A stretch of 64,000 bases of DNA from Meconema thalassinum (lineage: Eukaryota > Arthropoda > Insecta > Orthoptera > Tettigoniidae). The notes beneath the pieces are model-generated. The model saw only the letters and a list, made by a program, of their open reading frames with translations. It was not told the origin of the DNA and searched no databases. Each line of letters opens with the position of its first letter. Within the stretch, counting starts at the first letter, position 1. This document shows positions 1-10,099 of the stretch, piece after piece. A program made the position numbers and the translations under genes. The stretch spans positions 135,295,846 through 135,359,845 of the forward strand of contig OX336388.2 in NCBI GenBank assembly GCA_946902985.2. Direction: 5' to 3'.

Positions 1-171
1 ACCGGACCCCCACAGGAGTAGCGAACTGCGCGCTACCTCCCTTTTTATGAAGCCTACCTGCGTCTCTTTACTGCGAGAACTAAGCCATAACATCCCTATG
101 GAGGCTTCTAAAAAGATGGTATATTGGCTTTCACGGCCAGTGAATTAAAACTCAGCAATTTTTTGAGGTTT

Positions 172-488
172 GTGCCTCGGGTGTCGGGTGGAAGTTTTGT
201 TAATTGACGCCCAGAGGGCAGCTTGCATGTCGAATTTTATCGCTGCTTGGAGAGCTATAGCAATATTAGAGAAAGGAGGAACTTTTTGTGTTGGCGGAAA
301 ATCCTGAGATTAATTTTGCTATTATGAACACGACCTACTGAATTCAAATGGGTTCTTTAACATGCCAACAACGTATGACATGTGTACCGTAATTTTCGTC
401 GCCTTTCATAAAACGCTTACCACGGCCAGGAGCAAACCTGCAAGCTTGGGGTTGGTAGTCCGACACGATAACCACTCACCCACCCACT
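172..488 (-). repeat. SINE family A, copy 1 (tRNA-derived)
   Basis: Reverse-strand copy of a ~390-bp tRNA-derived SINE also present near 36.0-36.4, 45.3-45.7 and 56.1-56.5 kb. The tRNA-like head is at the right end (reverse complement of the TGGGTGAGTGG A-box region and a B-box-like GCAGGTTTGCTCC near 430-455). The body shares the segments reading GAATTCAAATGGGTTCTTTA and the 3' segment with CCCAGAGGGCAGCTTG. The family normally ends in an ATT-rich tail; this copy has lost it and is diverged. Identification rests on comparison with the other copies in this window. Confidence 0.8.
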
Positions 489-753
489 CTAAAATCCAAT
501 ATTTGGTTACACTGCACTGGTTTCGGTTATATTATAACTTTCTTCGGCAGATACGATATGAATGAAGTTGCAAGATAAAATATAATTTTATAAAAAATAT
601 GAGTTAAATATATTTCCAAAAACGTAAACTATCTAAAAATACTCTAAACATTTTAAAAACAGATCTGTTACAATTTGCTTTAAGTTAATAATGAATGAAC
701 AAATTCTTCAAAAAAGACAACCCGTAGTAGAGAAGCCAAAGATCTAAAACGAA

Positions 754-2280
754 ACAAGTAGTTCCGTGAAGAACTATACAGCCTATTTTCATATATCCTA
801 CTTATGTTAATTGCCACTATCAACATACACAATTTCTGTTTGATTGCTGTAATAGATTCGTAGATATTAAGAACCGACTAAATATTTCGGATGGTCGCCA
901 TGTTGGATTTTATATATGTAGGTCCTAGAGTTATGTACTGTTACATGCAGATTATTGTGAACGTGTAGTATTCAAACTTCAATCGCATAATTAGGACACA
1001 AGAAAAAACAAGGGGATTTTAAAATTTTTCACAGCTGCCATCTTGAGGTTATGGAAACAACTGAAATAAATTAGATGCCAGTGGATTAACATTCGTATAA
1101 GGATTTACTGTACCAAGTTTCACTGCACTCGGATGGTTAAATTGCGAGAAACGTCCATGTGAATATTTATAATTCGCGTCACCGCCATGTTGGATTTGTG
1201 ATCACCAGGTTATTTAAAGTCCTATAGGTGAACTTAAGTTCATAGCCCTTATGAACATTAAAAAATGCAGTTTGATTGCTAAAATAGATTCGTAGATATT
1301 CAGTATCGTCTAAATATTTCGGATGGTCGCCATGTTGGATTGTTAAATGTATAGGCCATAGAGTCATGTACCATTAAAGGAAAATTATTGCGTAGGTTCA
1401 TTATTCAAACTTTCACTTCGATCGCATGACTACATCACAAGAAATAAAAACTTAATTTTAAAATTCGCACTGCCGCCATCTTGAGGTTATGTAAACAATT
1501 GAACTAAATTAGATACCAGTGGATTACAATGTGTATAAATATTTCCTGTACCAGGTTTCAGTGCGCTTGGAACATTAAATCGCGAGAAAGGTCTATTTAA
1601 AATTTTCAAATTCGCTTGGCCGCCATGTTCGTTTTGTAGTTAACCGGTTTTTGAAAGTCTTATAGATGGACTTCCAGTAGTGCCCTTTATTTCCGTACAA
1701 AATTTTAGGGATATACCGCTAATAGTTTCAGAGATATAGAATACCGGTGAAATATTTCGCACATCCGCCATCTTGTGATTATGTAAACAATTGAACGAAG
1801 TTAGATGTCGGTGCATTACAATGTATATAAACATATACTGTACCAAGTTTCATTGCGTTTGGTTGGTCAAATCACGAGAAACGTCTATTTAAAAGTCGCA
1901 AATTCGCTTGGCCTCCATGTTGGTTTTGTAGTTACCAGGTTTTCAAAAGTCACATAAGTGAACTTATAGTAGATCCCTCTATCACCATAGAAAATGTCAG
2001 GGTAATATCGGTAATAGTTTCGGAGATATTGAATGCTGGTGAAATATTTCGCACAGCCGCCATGTTGGATTGGTGAGACGTAACAAAATTTGAAGGGCAC
2101 GGTCGAGGTCGCCGGGAATAGTGCTATGAACTTTCCGAGTTTCATTGAAATCGCTCCTGTCGTTTAGATTTTATTAGGGGGGGGGACACACACACGAATC
2201 ACACACACACACACACGCACACACACACGGACAAAAGGTGATCTCATAAGCCTATTTTTTCAAAATTGAAAATAGGCTAA
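754..2280 (+). mobile_element. G-family element, copy 1 (Helentron-like, non-autonomous)
   Basis: Begins ACAAGTAGTTCCGTGA and ends with a hairpin (AGCCTATTTT... pairing with ...AAATAGGCT) finishing in CTAA, just after a CA-rich microsatellite at 2190-2230. The motif AGCCTATTTTC lies ~25 bp from the 5' end and is repeated inverted at the 3' end, an asymmetric terminal repeat as in Helentron/Helitron2-type elements. The interior is nine repeats; CCAT of the shared core lies at 898, 1038, 1185, 1330, 1476, 1623, 1768, 1915 and 2060, so the period is 140-147 bp. Two half-units alternate, giving a ~292-bp dimer. No coding capacity. Helentron assignment is inference from termini only. Confidence 0.7.
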
Positions 2281-2501
2281 AAATAATGTTGAAATGAGAA
2301 GTGCGTGTATATTAAATTCGAGAGAAGACAGAAAACAAGTAGTTCCGTGAATAACTAAAGCCTATTTTCATAATTATCTTAATTGCAACTGTCAACATTG
2401 CTTTAATAGGTTCGTAGATATTGAGAACCGTCTAAATATTTTGGATGGTCGCCATGTTGGAGTTTTATATACCTGTGCGTAGGTCTTAGAGTTATGTACT
2501 A

Positions 2502-3160
2502 CGAGGACAGATCAAAAAATAAGTTGAACTTCCCAGTTATGGCCATTTATTACACCACCTATACAACAGCAACACGCCTATAACGACATACAATGTAACA
2601 TCACTTTTCCACATAGTTTCCAAGAGACTCCAAACATTTCTGCGAACGCACAACCAACTTGTCGATGCCGGATGCATAGAAAGCGGCCTTCACCTCCTCA
2701 TCGGTCTGGAAACGTCGACCACCGAGCTCCGTTTTGAGCTTACCGAACAGATAAAAGTCACATAGCGCTAGGTCGGGACTGCAGGGTGGATGTTGCCAGA
2801 CCTCCCACTTGAAACGCTGCAGAAGTTCGCTCGTTTGGCGGGCCTTGTGAGGTGTTGCGTTATCCTGCAACAAAATCACATTGGCGCTCAATTTACCCCG
2901 CGCTTCTCTTTAATCGTTCAATTCTTCCTTTTGGCCCATAGGAATCGGATTGTCGCACGCACCTCATATTTGGAGTGAACTTCCAGTCGACGCGCCATTG
3001 CATTTGGCCGCTATTCACGCCATACAAAACGAGACACCACAGAGACCTGCCTAACGGACGTGTGGGCAGTGTCTGTCCCTTTCTCCGCTGTGCCCACGTT
3101 TGCGACACACAGCGCGCTGCTGCAGCGCGTTAGTGCAACTAACTTTTTGATCCACCTTCG
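2502..3160 (-). mobile_element. Internally deleted mariner-like element
   Basis: About 659 bp flanked by TA on both sides (2500-2501 and 3161-3162). Imperfect terminal inverted repeats of ~28 bp: left CGAGGACAGATCAAAAAATA, right end in reverse complement CGAAGGTGGATCAAAAAGTT. The uninterrupted sequence in G copy 1 (GTTATGTACTGTTACATG at ~933) shows the pre-insertion site. A full mariner is ~1.3 kb, so about half is missing; what remains is mainly the C-terminal part of the transposase. Confidence 0.85.
2601..3108 (-). pseudogene. mariner transposase remnant (C-terminal catalytic region)
   Basis: The minus frame 2601-2891 carries the second catalytic aspartate in LLQDNATPHKA and, after the usual PPCSPDLALCDFYLF stretch, the third catalytic aspartate in the ALCDF motif, as in DD34D mariners. 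The N-terminal DNA-binding domain and first catalytic aspartate are not found in frame. Upstream minus-strand frames (2893-3108) do not look like transposase in an intact frame. Inactive. Confidence 0.8.
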
Positions 3161-3302
3161 TATTACATGAAGATTATTGTGTAGGTATAGTATTCGAACT
3201 TCAATCGCATGATCAGGACACAAGAAATAAAATCGAGATTTTAAAATTTCACACAGCTGCCATCTTGTGGTTTTGAAAACACACACACACACACACATAC
3301 GT

Positions 3303-3335
<33 letters not shown>

Positions 3336-3420
3336 GAAAAGGTAATCTCATAAGCCTTTATATTATATTAGAGAGAAGAGAGAAGAAAAACGAATCTTCT
3401 CTCTAAAATGAGAGCTGAGG

Positions 3421-4703
3421 AGTTCTAAAATTCCCCCAGGGGCTCACATCTAGTGAGACGTGGGTTGGCGACCACGGGACCCCAGCTGAGTCCGGCATTG
3501 CTTCCACTAAATTGTGCCGGGCTCCTCTCCGTATTCTTTCCTGTCGACCTCCCTTGGTCAACTCTTGTTCTTTTCCGACCCCGACGGTCTTAGGGTATCC
3601 GAGGCCTAGGGAGTTTATCACTTTCCCGCCTTAGATGGCTCTTGTCTCATCTTCCCTGATCCCTCCTTCTTCGAGGGGTCAGACCTCTTGTTTTCATTTC
3701 ATTATATATCCTTTTTAAGATTCCCGCCCTGTTTTTGTTAATTGGCTCCCCGTGTATCTAAATTCCCTTTAGCTTTTTTTTTTTTTTGCATCTACACTCC
3801 ATGTTTGTAGGTGTTTTCAATCTACGTTGCATTTTGTAAGTCTTTGTAAGAGTTTTCAACTTCAATTGCATTTAGTAAGGATTGACAATCTCAAGTGCTT
3901 TTTAGTAAGTCTTTCAACATAGGGGGTGGAACTTTTGTGAGTATTGTGAATTTCAATTGCATTTTGTAAGTATTTTCAACCTCAATCAATTTTTGCAAGT
4001 ATTTTCAATCTAAATTGTATTTTGTATGGTGCGCATTTTGCAAGTATTTTGATTCTCAATTGCATTTTGTGGGTATTTGGAATCTAAATTACATTTTGTA
4101 AGTACTTTCAATCTAAATTGCATTTTGTAAGTATTGTCCATCCAAATGAGTAGTTTGAATCTACCGTACGTTTTGTAAGCATTTTCAATTTCAATTGCAT
4201 TTTGTAAGCATTTTGAATGTCAATTGCACTTCGTGAGAATTTGGATCTGAAATGGAAGTTTTTCAATCTGAATTGCATTGTGTATTTTCAATTTCAATTG
4301 CATTTCGTAGGTGTTTTGAACCTCAATTGCATTTTGTACGTATTTTCAATCTCATATGCATTTTGTAAGTATTTTGAATATCAGTTGCATTTTGTAAGTA
4401 GTTCGACTCTACATTGCATTTTGTACGTATTTTGAACCTAACCTACATTTTGTAAGTATTTTTCAATCTATTCTTTTTGTGAGTATTTTCGTTCTAAATT
4501 CCCTTTTGTAAGTATTGCCGCTCTCCATTTTGTGAGTAGTTCCAATCTGAGTTATTTTTTGTAAGTATTTTCCGTATCACTTAATTTTCGTTCTGGTTTC
4601 CATTTCATTGTCATTTTTGCTCTCTCCCAGACCATTAGGGGCCGATAACCTAGATGTTAGGCCCCTTAAAAAAACAATTAATATCATCATCAGTTCTAAA
4701 ATT
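3421..4703 (+). mobile_element. LINE-derived insertion with 12-bp target duplication (family R)
   Basis: Body 3433-4691, flanked by the perfect 12-bp duplication AGTTCTAAAATT (3421-3432 and 4692-4703). The first ~230 bp match copies starting at 10364 and 61304 (CCCCCAGGGGCTCACATCTAG, GACCCCGACGGT). The last ~70 bp match their 3' ends (GGGGCCGATAACCTAGATGT then an ATC-rich tail). Between these is a T-rich tandem array absent from the other copies. No reverse transcriptase is encoded. The variable-length duplication and simple 3' tail point to LINE-type target-primed insertion. Confidence 0.8.
3790..4590 (+). repeat. ~29-bp T-rich minisatellite inside the LINE-derived element
   Basis: About 25 degenerate copies of a ~29-bp unit around CATTTTGTAAGTATTTTCAA. 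Spacing is 29 bp through the middle (for example cores at 4063, 4092, 4121, and 4330, 4359, 4388). It sits between conserved ends of the mobile element and is absent from the copy at 10364-11086, so it expanded within this lineage. The plus-strand open frame at 4217-4435 is a by-product of the repeat. Confidence 0.85.
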
Positions 4704-5120
4704 GAGGCCTTTATGGTTGTGTATAACCCATATGTTGTAGATTCACTTTCACTATCTAATTAATATCTTAAATTATATCGGTGATGTTAATGCTACGGAA
4801 GAAGAAAGCACCCGTGGATTTTGCAAGATTGTCTGTTATTTCCGTAATTAAAAAAGTCTGATTTACCTGAAACATAATGTATAATGAAAGAAGTAGGTCA
4901 TATCTCAGTGATCTGAGTTATAATTACCTTTAACTTTTATGATAGAACTCGTAAACTCTTCCTAAAAAACTAGATTACTATCGATTATTGTTGTTACGTA
5001 CACTGCATTGGCGCCTGATCCTTTCTCTTCCGCTCGCGATGAGGGCATGAGAAAGGGTGTAACGATAAGCATGAGTAAATATCCGGAAAAACATTATAGT
5101 TCAGTTGCCCAACCGATACC
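4704..5120. other. Unassigned AT-rich spacer
   Basis: No open frame, terminal repeat or SINE head recognised. The stretch GCGCCTGATCC at ~5011 recalls hAT-type ends seen near 12.67 kb, so it may be the eroded edge of the neighbouring element. Confidence 0.4.
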
Positions 5121-5124
5121 CACT

Positions 5125-5620
5125 TGAGAGCCTTTTTTGCAAACTCAAAAAACGAAAACACAATAACCAGACGAATAAAACTTAACGAATATTAACTGAA
5201 AAACATTTGTTTGTTTTTTTTTTTTTCGTTTTATTCAATACTGAAAATATCTTTATTGCAATTATTATGTTCTGTTACAACTGTACATATTTACAACATC
5301 ATACCTGTTATATAAAAACGATTATTTATATAACAAAATCAACTCGTCTATTTTGTTTAGCAAACCTTGTGATTACCGAATCCATGTCTATAGTGATGTC
5401 ACGATGAATGTGCAGCAATGCACGGATAGGAATTTGGGGCTTTTTTCGCACCAAAAATGTTGCCGACGTCCAAACTGCAAGCTTAGTTGGCAATTTAAGT
5501 TGTGACTTTCTCCCTTTGTCGGTACCAACTCGACTTGCTGAAACTGTAACGTACCTTGATACTTTTCTCGAAGTTCGATGTAAAAGTCGCAAAACACGCC
5601 ATTGCAATTTGTACGAATAT
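5125..5620 (-). repeat. Diverged copy of the hAT-like element at 11939-12676
   Basis: Collinear with 12010-12545: AAAACGAAAACA, the TTTTTTTTC/CATTTTATTCAATACTGAAAA block, TATGTTCTGTTA, GTCTATTTTGTTTAGCAAACC and the segment up to AATATTTTTGG. Terminal sequences are absent; the right edge is fused to a LINE 3' end. Both copies keep similar minus-strand frames (5326-5607 here), possibly a captured or degenerate coding piece; I do not recognise it. Confidence 0.7.
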
Positions 5621-5624
5621 TTTT

Positions 5625-5880
5625 GGCGCCTGTTGAGACCTGAGTGTTTTGACTGGTATGATGCAGTACTCTATGCCTCCCTGACCTGAGCTAATCGTTT
5701 CATCTCTACATAGCTACCCCACCCTACATCCTAGACAATCTGTTTAACACATTCTAACCTTGGTCTACCCCTACAGTTCTTGTCCTCGACCTTTCCTTCC
5801 ATAACAAAGCTTGCTATTACTGGGTGTCTTAGTATGTGCCCTACCAACCTATTTCTTCTCTTCATTAGATTAGCATTTAT
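5625..5880 (-). pseudogene. Non-LTR retrotransposon 3' end (family with TTGTTGTTTGAG-type tail)
   Basis: Matches in reverse the C-terminal coding and 3' region of copies at 33770-34605 and 41738-42345: GACTGGTATGATGCAGT, GAGCTAATCGTTTCATCTCT, CTACCCCTACAGTTCTTGTC. Fragment only, with substitutions and indels; ends near 5875 where Helitron sequence starts. Confidence 0.75.
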
Positions 5881-5884
5881 TTTT

Positions 5885-6917
5885 TAAGACAAAATCTCCG
5901 ATTCTTGGATGTAACGAGTAATCTTGAGAACCACTGGATGGATTTTGATGCGGTTTTCACCATTCTGTAAAGGATTTATCCATGAAGATTTATGAAAACA
6001 TTCATGACCAATGGAAGCCGAGCAGTAACTATTTCAGTGAATCGAGTCGAAGAAAGATCTTTCGTCCGTGCGCCTTTTAAGCTTACGTTGGGTAAACCGT
6101 TAAAAATTTCTATAGTGCTCAAAAAACGTTTTGCTTATTGCGATTTAGTGACTTGTTTATTTTGTGTTGTGTATGAAATCACTAATCACATTAAACACAA
6201 TATTGGGTACATTCAAAGGAAAACTACACCCAATCTGCTGTGCATAAGAGACAGAAACACACAACGAATAACAAAAGTGATAATGTGGGACTGAGCACAC
6301 AAACCTCATTTTCATATTGGGGCATATCAAATCAATGCCGTGTATGGCCACCACGAGCTCTAAGGCATGCTTGCAGACGAGGAGGCATACTGAGCACCAA
6401 TGGATCCAACGTGGTTTGGGCTGTTTATCCCACTCTTGGACAGCAGCTTTAATCAGTTACTGTTTGTTTGTTAGAGGATTGGGACGGTGCGACTTTACTC
6501 ATGGACAGCTTTACGTAGCCCTTTCACGGGTAAGATCGTTTAACTCGCTATCGGTTGTGTCAACAAGTAACAAATTAACCAACTGTGTGTTTAGAGAAAT
6601 TTTTGATAGATAAATTCAAAAAGTATCTTAACAAAATGCATTATCGTGGAAGAAATGTGATTTGGCTTCTTAGATACAACTCTGTACACCTCACTCGAAA
6701 ACTACTGTAGGCCTATGTGGAGGAAGTCCTGGTTGTATCCCAAATGTCCTGTGTGAAGTTATCATTTCTCAGCCCAGTTGGATCTTTCCTTCCTGCACTG
6801 GTATCAACATATTAAGTTTGTGAAGTTTTTTCGTAAATAAATGTAATGTTACTAATAGCTCAGGCCATTTTTTACATTGCACTGTTATTGCGTAGATACT
6901 CTACGCGGGCTCTGCTA

Positions 6918-6918
<1 letters not shown>
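5885..6918 (+). mobile_element. Degenerate Helitron with helicase remnant
   Basis: The left part (5885-6115) matches the 5' region of the Helitron-like elements at 22232, 26829 and 36418 (CGATTCTTGGATGTAAC, GGATTTTGATGCGGTTTTCA). The middle holds the end of a PIF1-type helicase frame (6478-6612). The right end shows a 7-bp hairpin GCGTAGA-TAC-TCTACGC (6890-6906), 8 nt, then CTAA (6915-6918) followed by T, the canonical Helitron 3' terminus. The 5' TC end is lost. Confidence 0.75.
6478..6612 (+). pseudogene. Helitron PIF1-like helicase C-terminus remnant
   Basis: The plus frame reads GLGRCDFTHGQLYVALSRVR followed by SFNSLSVVS and a stop after EIFDR. THGQLYVALSRV is the conserved last motif of PIF1/RecD-type helicases, as in the Rep-Hel protein of Helitrons. 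Upstream frame (6317-6477) is not convincing. Only ~45 residues of an expected >1000 remain. Confidence 0.8.

Positions 6919-6919
<1 letters not shown>
6890..6919 (+). other. Helitron 3' terminus (hairpin plus CTAA)
   Basis: Perfect 7-bp stem with 3-nt loop, GGGCTCTG spacer, then CTAA followed by T. This geometry (hairpin just upstream of CTRR, insertion next to T) is characteristic of Helitrons. An ATT microsatellite starts immediately after (6917-6957). Confidence 0.75.
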
Positions 6920-6958
<39 letters not shown>

Positions 6959-7039
6959 AAAGTGTTATCGTGAGCTCTAGTGGACATTGTATTTATTTTC
7001 AACGATAAGTTTTGCATTATTATTTCAAGGGCATCGCTC

Positions 7040-7532
7040 TCTCTATATATCAATCAACTCTTGACTTTCTATGTCCAAGATCGTGGGTTCAAACCCGGAC
7101 GAAGTCGTCTTTTTTTAAGAGCGCTAATAAACCCTCAGTATGTCTTCCTTCGGAGGGGAAGTAAAGCCGGTGGGCCCATGTCATAAATTTATGCCATGTA
7201 AAAGGACCTCCGACTAAGTACAATAATTGTGTGAAGCTAAATTTGTTGGTTAGATTAGATTAACGCTGTATGAGTTCCAACAATTGCCGCAAGGTGCCGG
7301 TTTTGGTGGCATCTAGTAACCAAGTCCGCAGCTAGGTATCGTTGACTTGGTAGCAAAAGTAGGAACTGCTTGAGATTGATCATGTGCAGTCCTTCTCTGA
7401 ATTACAAATAACACACACTAATACAGCCATCACAATTAACGCCGGTTATCAGACAGATTCTACACAATCCCAAAGTACACGGGGCAACATGACCACGTTG
7501 TCGCAGCCCTTAAACTGAGGAACCAACCAATC
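7040..7532 (+). repeat. SINE family B copy, plus strand
   Basis: tRNA-like B box GTGGGTTCAAACCC at 7083-7096, followed by the family body (TTCCTTCGGAGGGGAAGTAAAG, CATGTCATAAATTTATG) and the ~110-bp tail in reverse sense (ACCGGTTATCAGACAG-like, CACGGGGC, TTGTCGCAGCCC). The A-box half is eroded. Confidence 0.8.
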
Positions 7533-7960
7533 TCCTGACTGCCAGCATATCTGCGGCGCATGCCGTACTGCTCATCGCATTGCGATCCATCTTAATCGAT
7601 GAAATTATATTTATGCAAATTGAATGTAAATTATATTTGGTATGTTGAGATTCTTTCAAGTAATTCCTTATTTTATTCTATTTTTTCCCTGTATGAATGC
7701 AAACAAAATGTTAAAACTGAATTTTTGTATGTTTCAGATTCTCTGTTCAACATTGAAGTTGGTTAGGTAAGTTCAGAAAGCTTTGAAGGCATTTCCCACT
7801 AACAATAACTTTCAGTCGGTAAACATGACATTTATGTCCTATTATATAAGGCGGGGAATATCATTCAATGTTCTTAGATATAAAAATCTATGTTCGAGTA
7901 GGTTACTCTACACATTCGTTTGAATTTGATTGTTGGACATCGGATGAATTAAAATCTGAT
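7533..7960. other. Unassigned spacer
   Basis: AT-rich, no convincing open frame, terminal repeats or match to other repeats in the window. Confidence 0.4.
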
Positions 7961-7961
7961 C

Positions 7962-8340
7962 TGGAATCTAAAATACGTATAGAAATCGCAAGTTCGGCAT
8001 TTATCAAAATTGAAATATTACTCTGGTGACTAAAAACGTATAGAAATCGCTAGTTCAGCATTTATCAAAATTGAAATATTTTCTGGTGACTAAAAAAGGT
8101 TTAGAAATCGTTAGTTCGGCATTTATCAAAATTGAAATATTACTCTGGTGACTAAAAACGTATGGAAATCGCTAGTTCAGCATTTATCAAAATTGAAATA
8201 TTACTCTAGTGACTAAAAAAACGTATAGAAATCGCTAGTTCGGCATTTATCAAAATTGAAATATTACTCTGGTGACTAAAAAACGTATAGAAATCGCTAG
8301 TTCAGCATTTATCAACATTGAAATATTACTCTGGTGATGC
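7962..8340 (+). repeat. 62-bp tandem repeat, six copies
   Basis: Unit contains TAGAAATCGCTAGTTCGGCA then TTTATCAAAATTGAAATATT and TCTGGTGACTAAAAA. Copies begin near 7974, 8036, 8098, 8159, 8222 and 8286, with few substitutions, so the array is young. No terminal repeats of a transposon were seen around it. Confidence 0.9.
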
Positions 8341-8654
8341 TTTAAATTTAAAAATCAAGACAACGCATCATTTGAAGGACGAGAAGAAAAAAAGCAGAGG
8401 CAGGTTCAAAAGATACAGAACGATGAAGAGAACATTTCAACAGCTCAGATGTTGATGAGTTTGTTGAAGAAAATAAGTATTACAGCAATTTATAAGTTTC
8501 AGAAGAGTAATCATCAGATGAAATGGAGGTTGTTAATGACCTTTAAAATGTTCGGAGCATAGTTATATTTTTTATTCAGGTCGATAAAAAGGGTGATTGA
8601 TGAAAGGTTAATTTTTCTCGAAATTTAAGTTTTATGGATGGGAAACACTAAAAG

Positions 8655-8757
8655 CAAGATAGAAAGAAAGGTAAAAAGAAACAGAGAAACAACAAATTAA
8701 AGAAAGCTAGAAAGAAAGAGTCAAAGAAAAATAAATTAATAAAGAAAGAACGAAGAC

Positions 8758-8793
<36 letters not shown>

Positions 8794-8888
8794 GAAGTGT
8801 AAAAAAGATAGAAAGACAGTAAGAAAGAAATAATGCAAGAAATAAAAGAGCAAGGATGATAGAAAGATAGAAAGAAAGAGAGCAAGAG

Positions 8889-8923
<35 letters not shown>

Positions 8924-8939
8924 AAAAGAGCAAGAGAGC

Positions 8940-8971
<32 letters not shown>

Positions 8972-9301
8972 GAGCCAGAAAGAAAGGAAGAGAGCAAGAA
9001 GGAATGCAAGAAGGAATGCAAGAAAACTAGAAAAAGAAAGAGAGAAAGAGAAGAGAGCAAGAAAGAAAGAAAGAAAGAAAGAATGCAAAAAGATAGATAG
9101 AAAGAAAGAGAGCAAGAAAGAATGAATGAATGAATGAATGCAAGAAAAATAGAAAAAGAAAGAGAGAGAGCTAGAAAGAGAAGAGAGCAAGAAAGAAAGA
9201 AAGAAAGAAAGAAAAAAGGAAAGAAGAAATGCAAGAAAAATAGAAAAAGAAAGAGAGAAAGATAGAAAAAAGAGAGCGAGAAAGAAACCAAGAAAGAAGG
9301 A

Positions 9302-9333
<32 letters not shown>

Positions 9334-9540
9334 ATGCAAAAAATATAGAAAGAAAGAAAGAGAAGAGAGCAAGAAAGAGAGAAAGAAAGAAAGAAAGAAA
9401 GAAAGAAAGGAAGGAAGGAAGGAAGGAAGGAAGGAAAGAAAGAATGCAAAAAAGATAGAAAGACAGAAAGAAAGAATGCAAGAAAGAAAAAAGCAAGAAA
9501 TATAGAAAGATAGATAAATAGCAAGAAAGATAGAAAGCTT
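8655..9540. repeat. ~0.9-kb AAAG microsatellite tract
   Basis: Long purine-rich GAAA/AAAG repeat on the plus strand with GGAA and GCAAGA interruptions. It generates several overlapping minus-strand frames rich in Phe, Leu and Ser (8648-9570) that are not genes. Purine/pyrimidine asymmetry could favour triplex (H-DNA) structures. Confidence 0.95.
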
Positions 9541-10095
9541 AAACTCTGTATTTACCACGAGTGTGTTCATTCTTAGTGCAAGTGACAGTACTTTTCCCTC
9601 AAATCCAAATTGTTCACAGAAAAAAGAAAACTAAATTCTCTTGTTCCTTCGTGTGTTGCTTGCTATCTTTTGCTCATCCGTATATTTTTTTGGGTGTATG
9701 ACGTCAAAGCATTCGCCCTGCTAACCACTTCCCCAGTTATTATCTCATAACAGCGTAACTTCCCACCAAGTCTTGTTACGTCATTACGTTAATCACACGT
9801 TGGTGTAACTGTGGCGATAATTTGGTCTTCATTCATCCTATAATTAGAGTCCTGCGTGGATAAATGAAAGCTTATCCTCATACGCCCCGCATCCGCACGG
9901 CTGTTATCCGCATCCGCACGTTTATCCGAATCTGCTGGCATTAAAATAATAATTTTAATTAGATAAGATATTAAAGCAACGCATTTAGACATTTGAGGAG
10001 AAAGTCGTTCCCTTAGGCTTTGTCACATTATGTTATCATTATTGCAGGGCACGGATGATACTTCCGTATTTGTAACCATTCGGGCAGTTCTGTTC
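9541..10095. other. Unassigned spacer
   Basis: No gene recognised. A small direct repeat of CCGCATCCGCACG occurs at ~9888-9921. Short frames here are unsupported. Confidence 0.4.
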
Positions 10096-10099
10096 AAAA

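Larger units (their letters stand above)
2335..3355 (+). mobile_element. G-family element, copy 2, interrupted by a mariner
   Basis: Starts ACAAGTAGTTCCGTGA at 2335 and is deleted for most of the internal repeats. Sequence on both sides of the mariner at 2502-3160 joins to match copy 1 (GAGTTATGTAC then TTACATG). The 3' part holds an AC microsatellite (about 3276-3330, with interruptions) and the GATCTCATAAGCC-like motif (here AATCTCATAAGCC), but the terminal hairpin is lost; an A/G-rich imperfect palindrome follows at 3370-3403. Confidence 0.65.

Noticed and set aside
8648..9570. Two long minus-strand frames (282 and 287 aa) rich in Phe/Leu/Ser
   Set aside because: They are overlapping readings of the AAAG microsatellite in different frames; low complexity, no domain, no start context.
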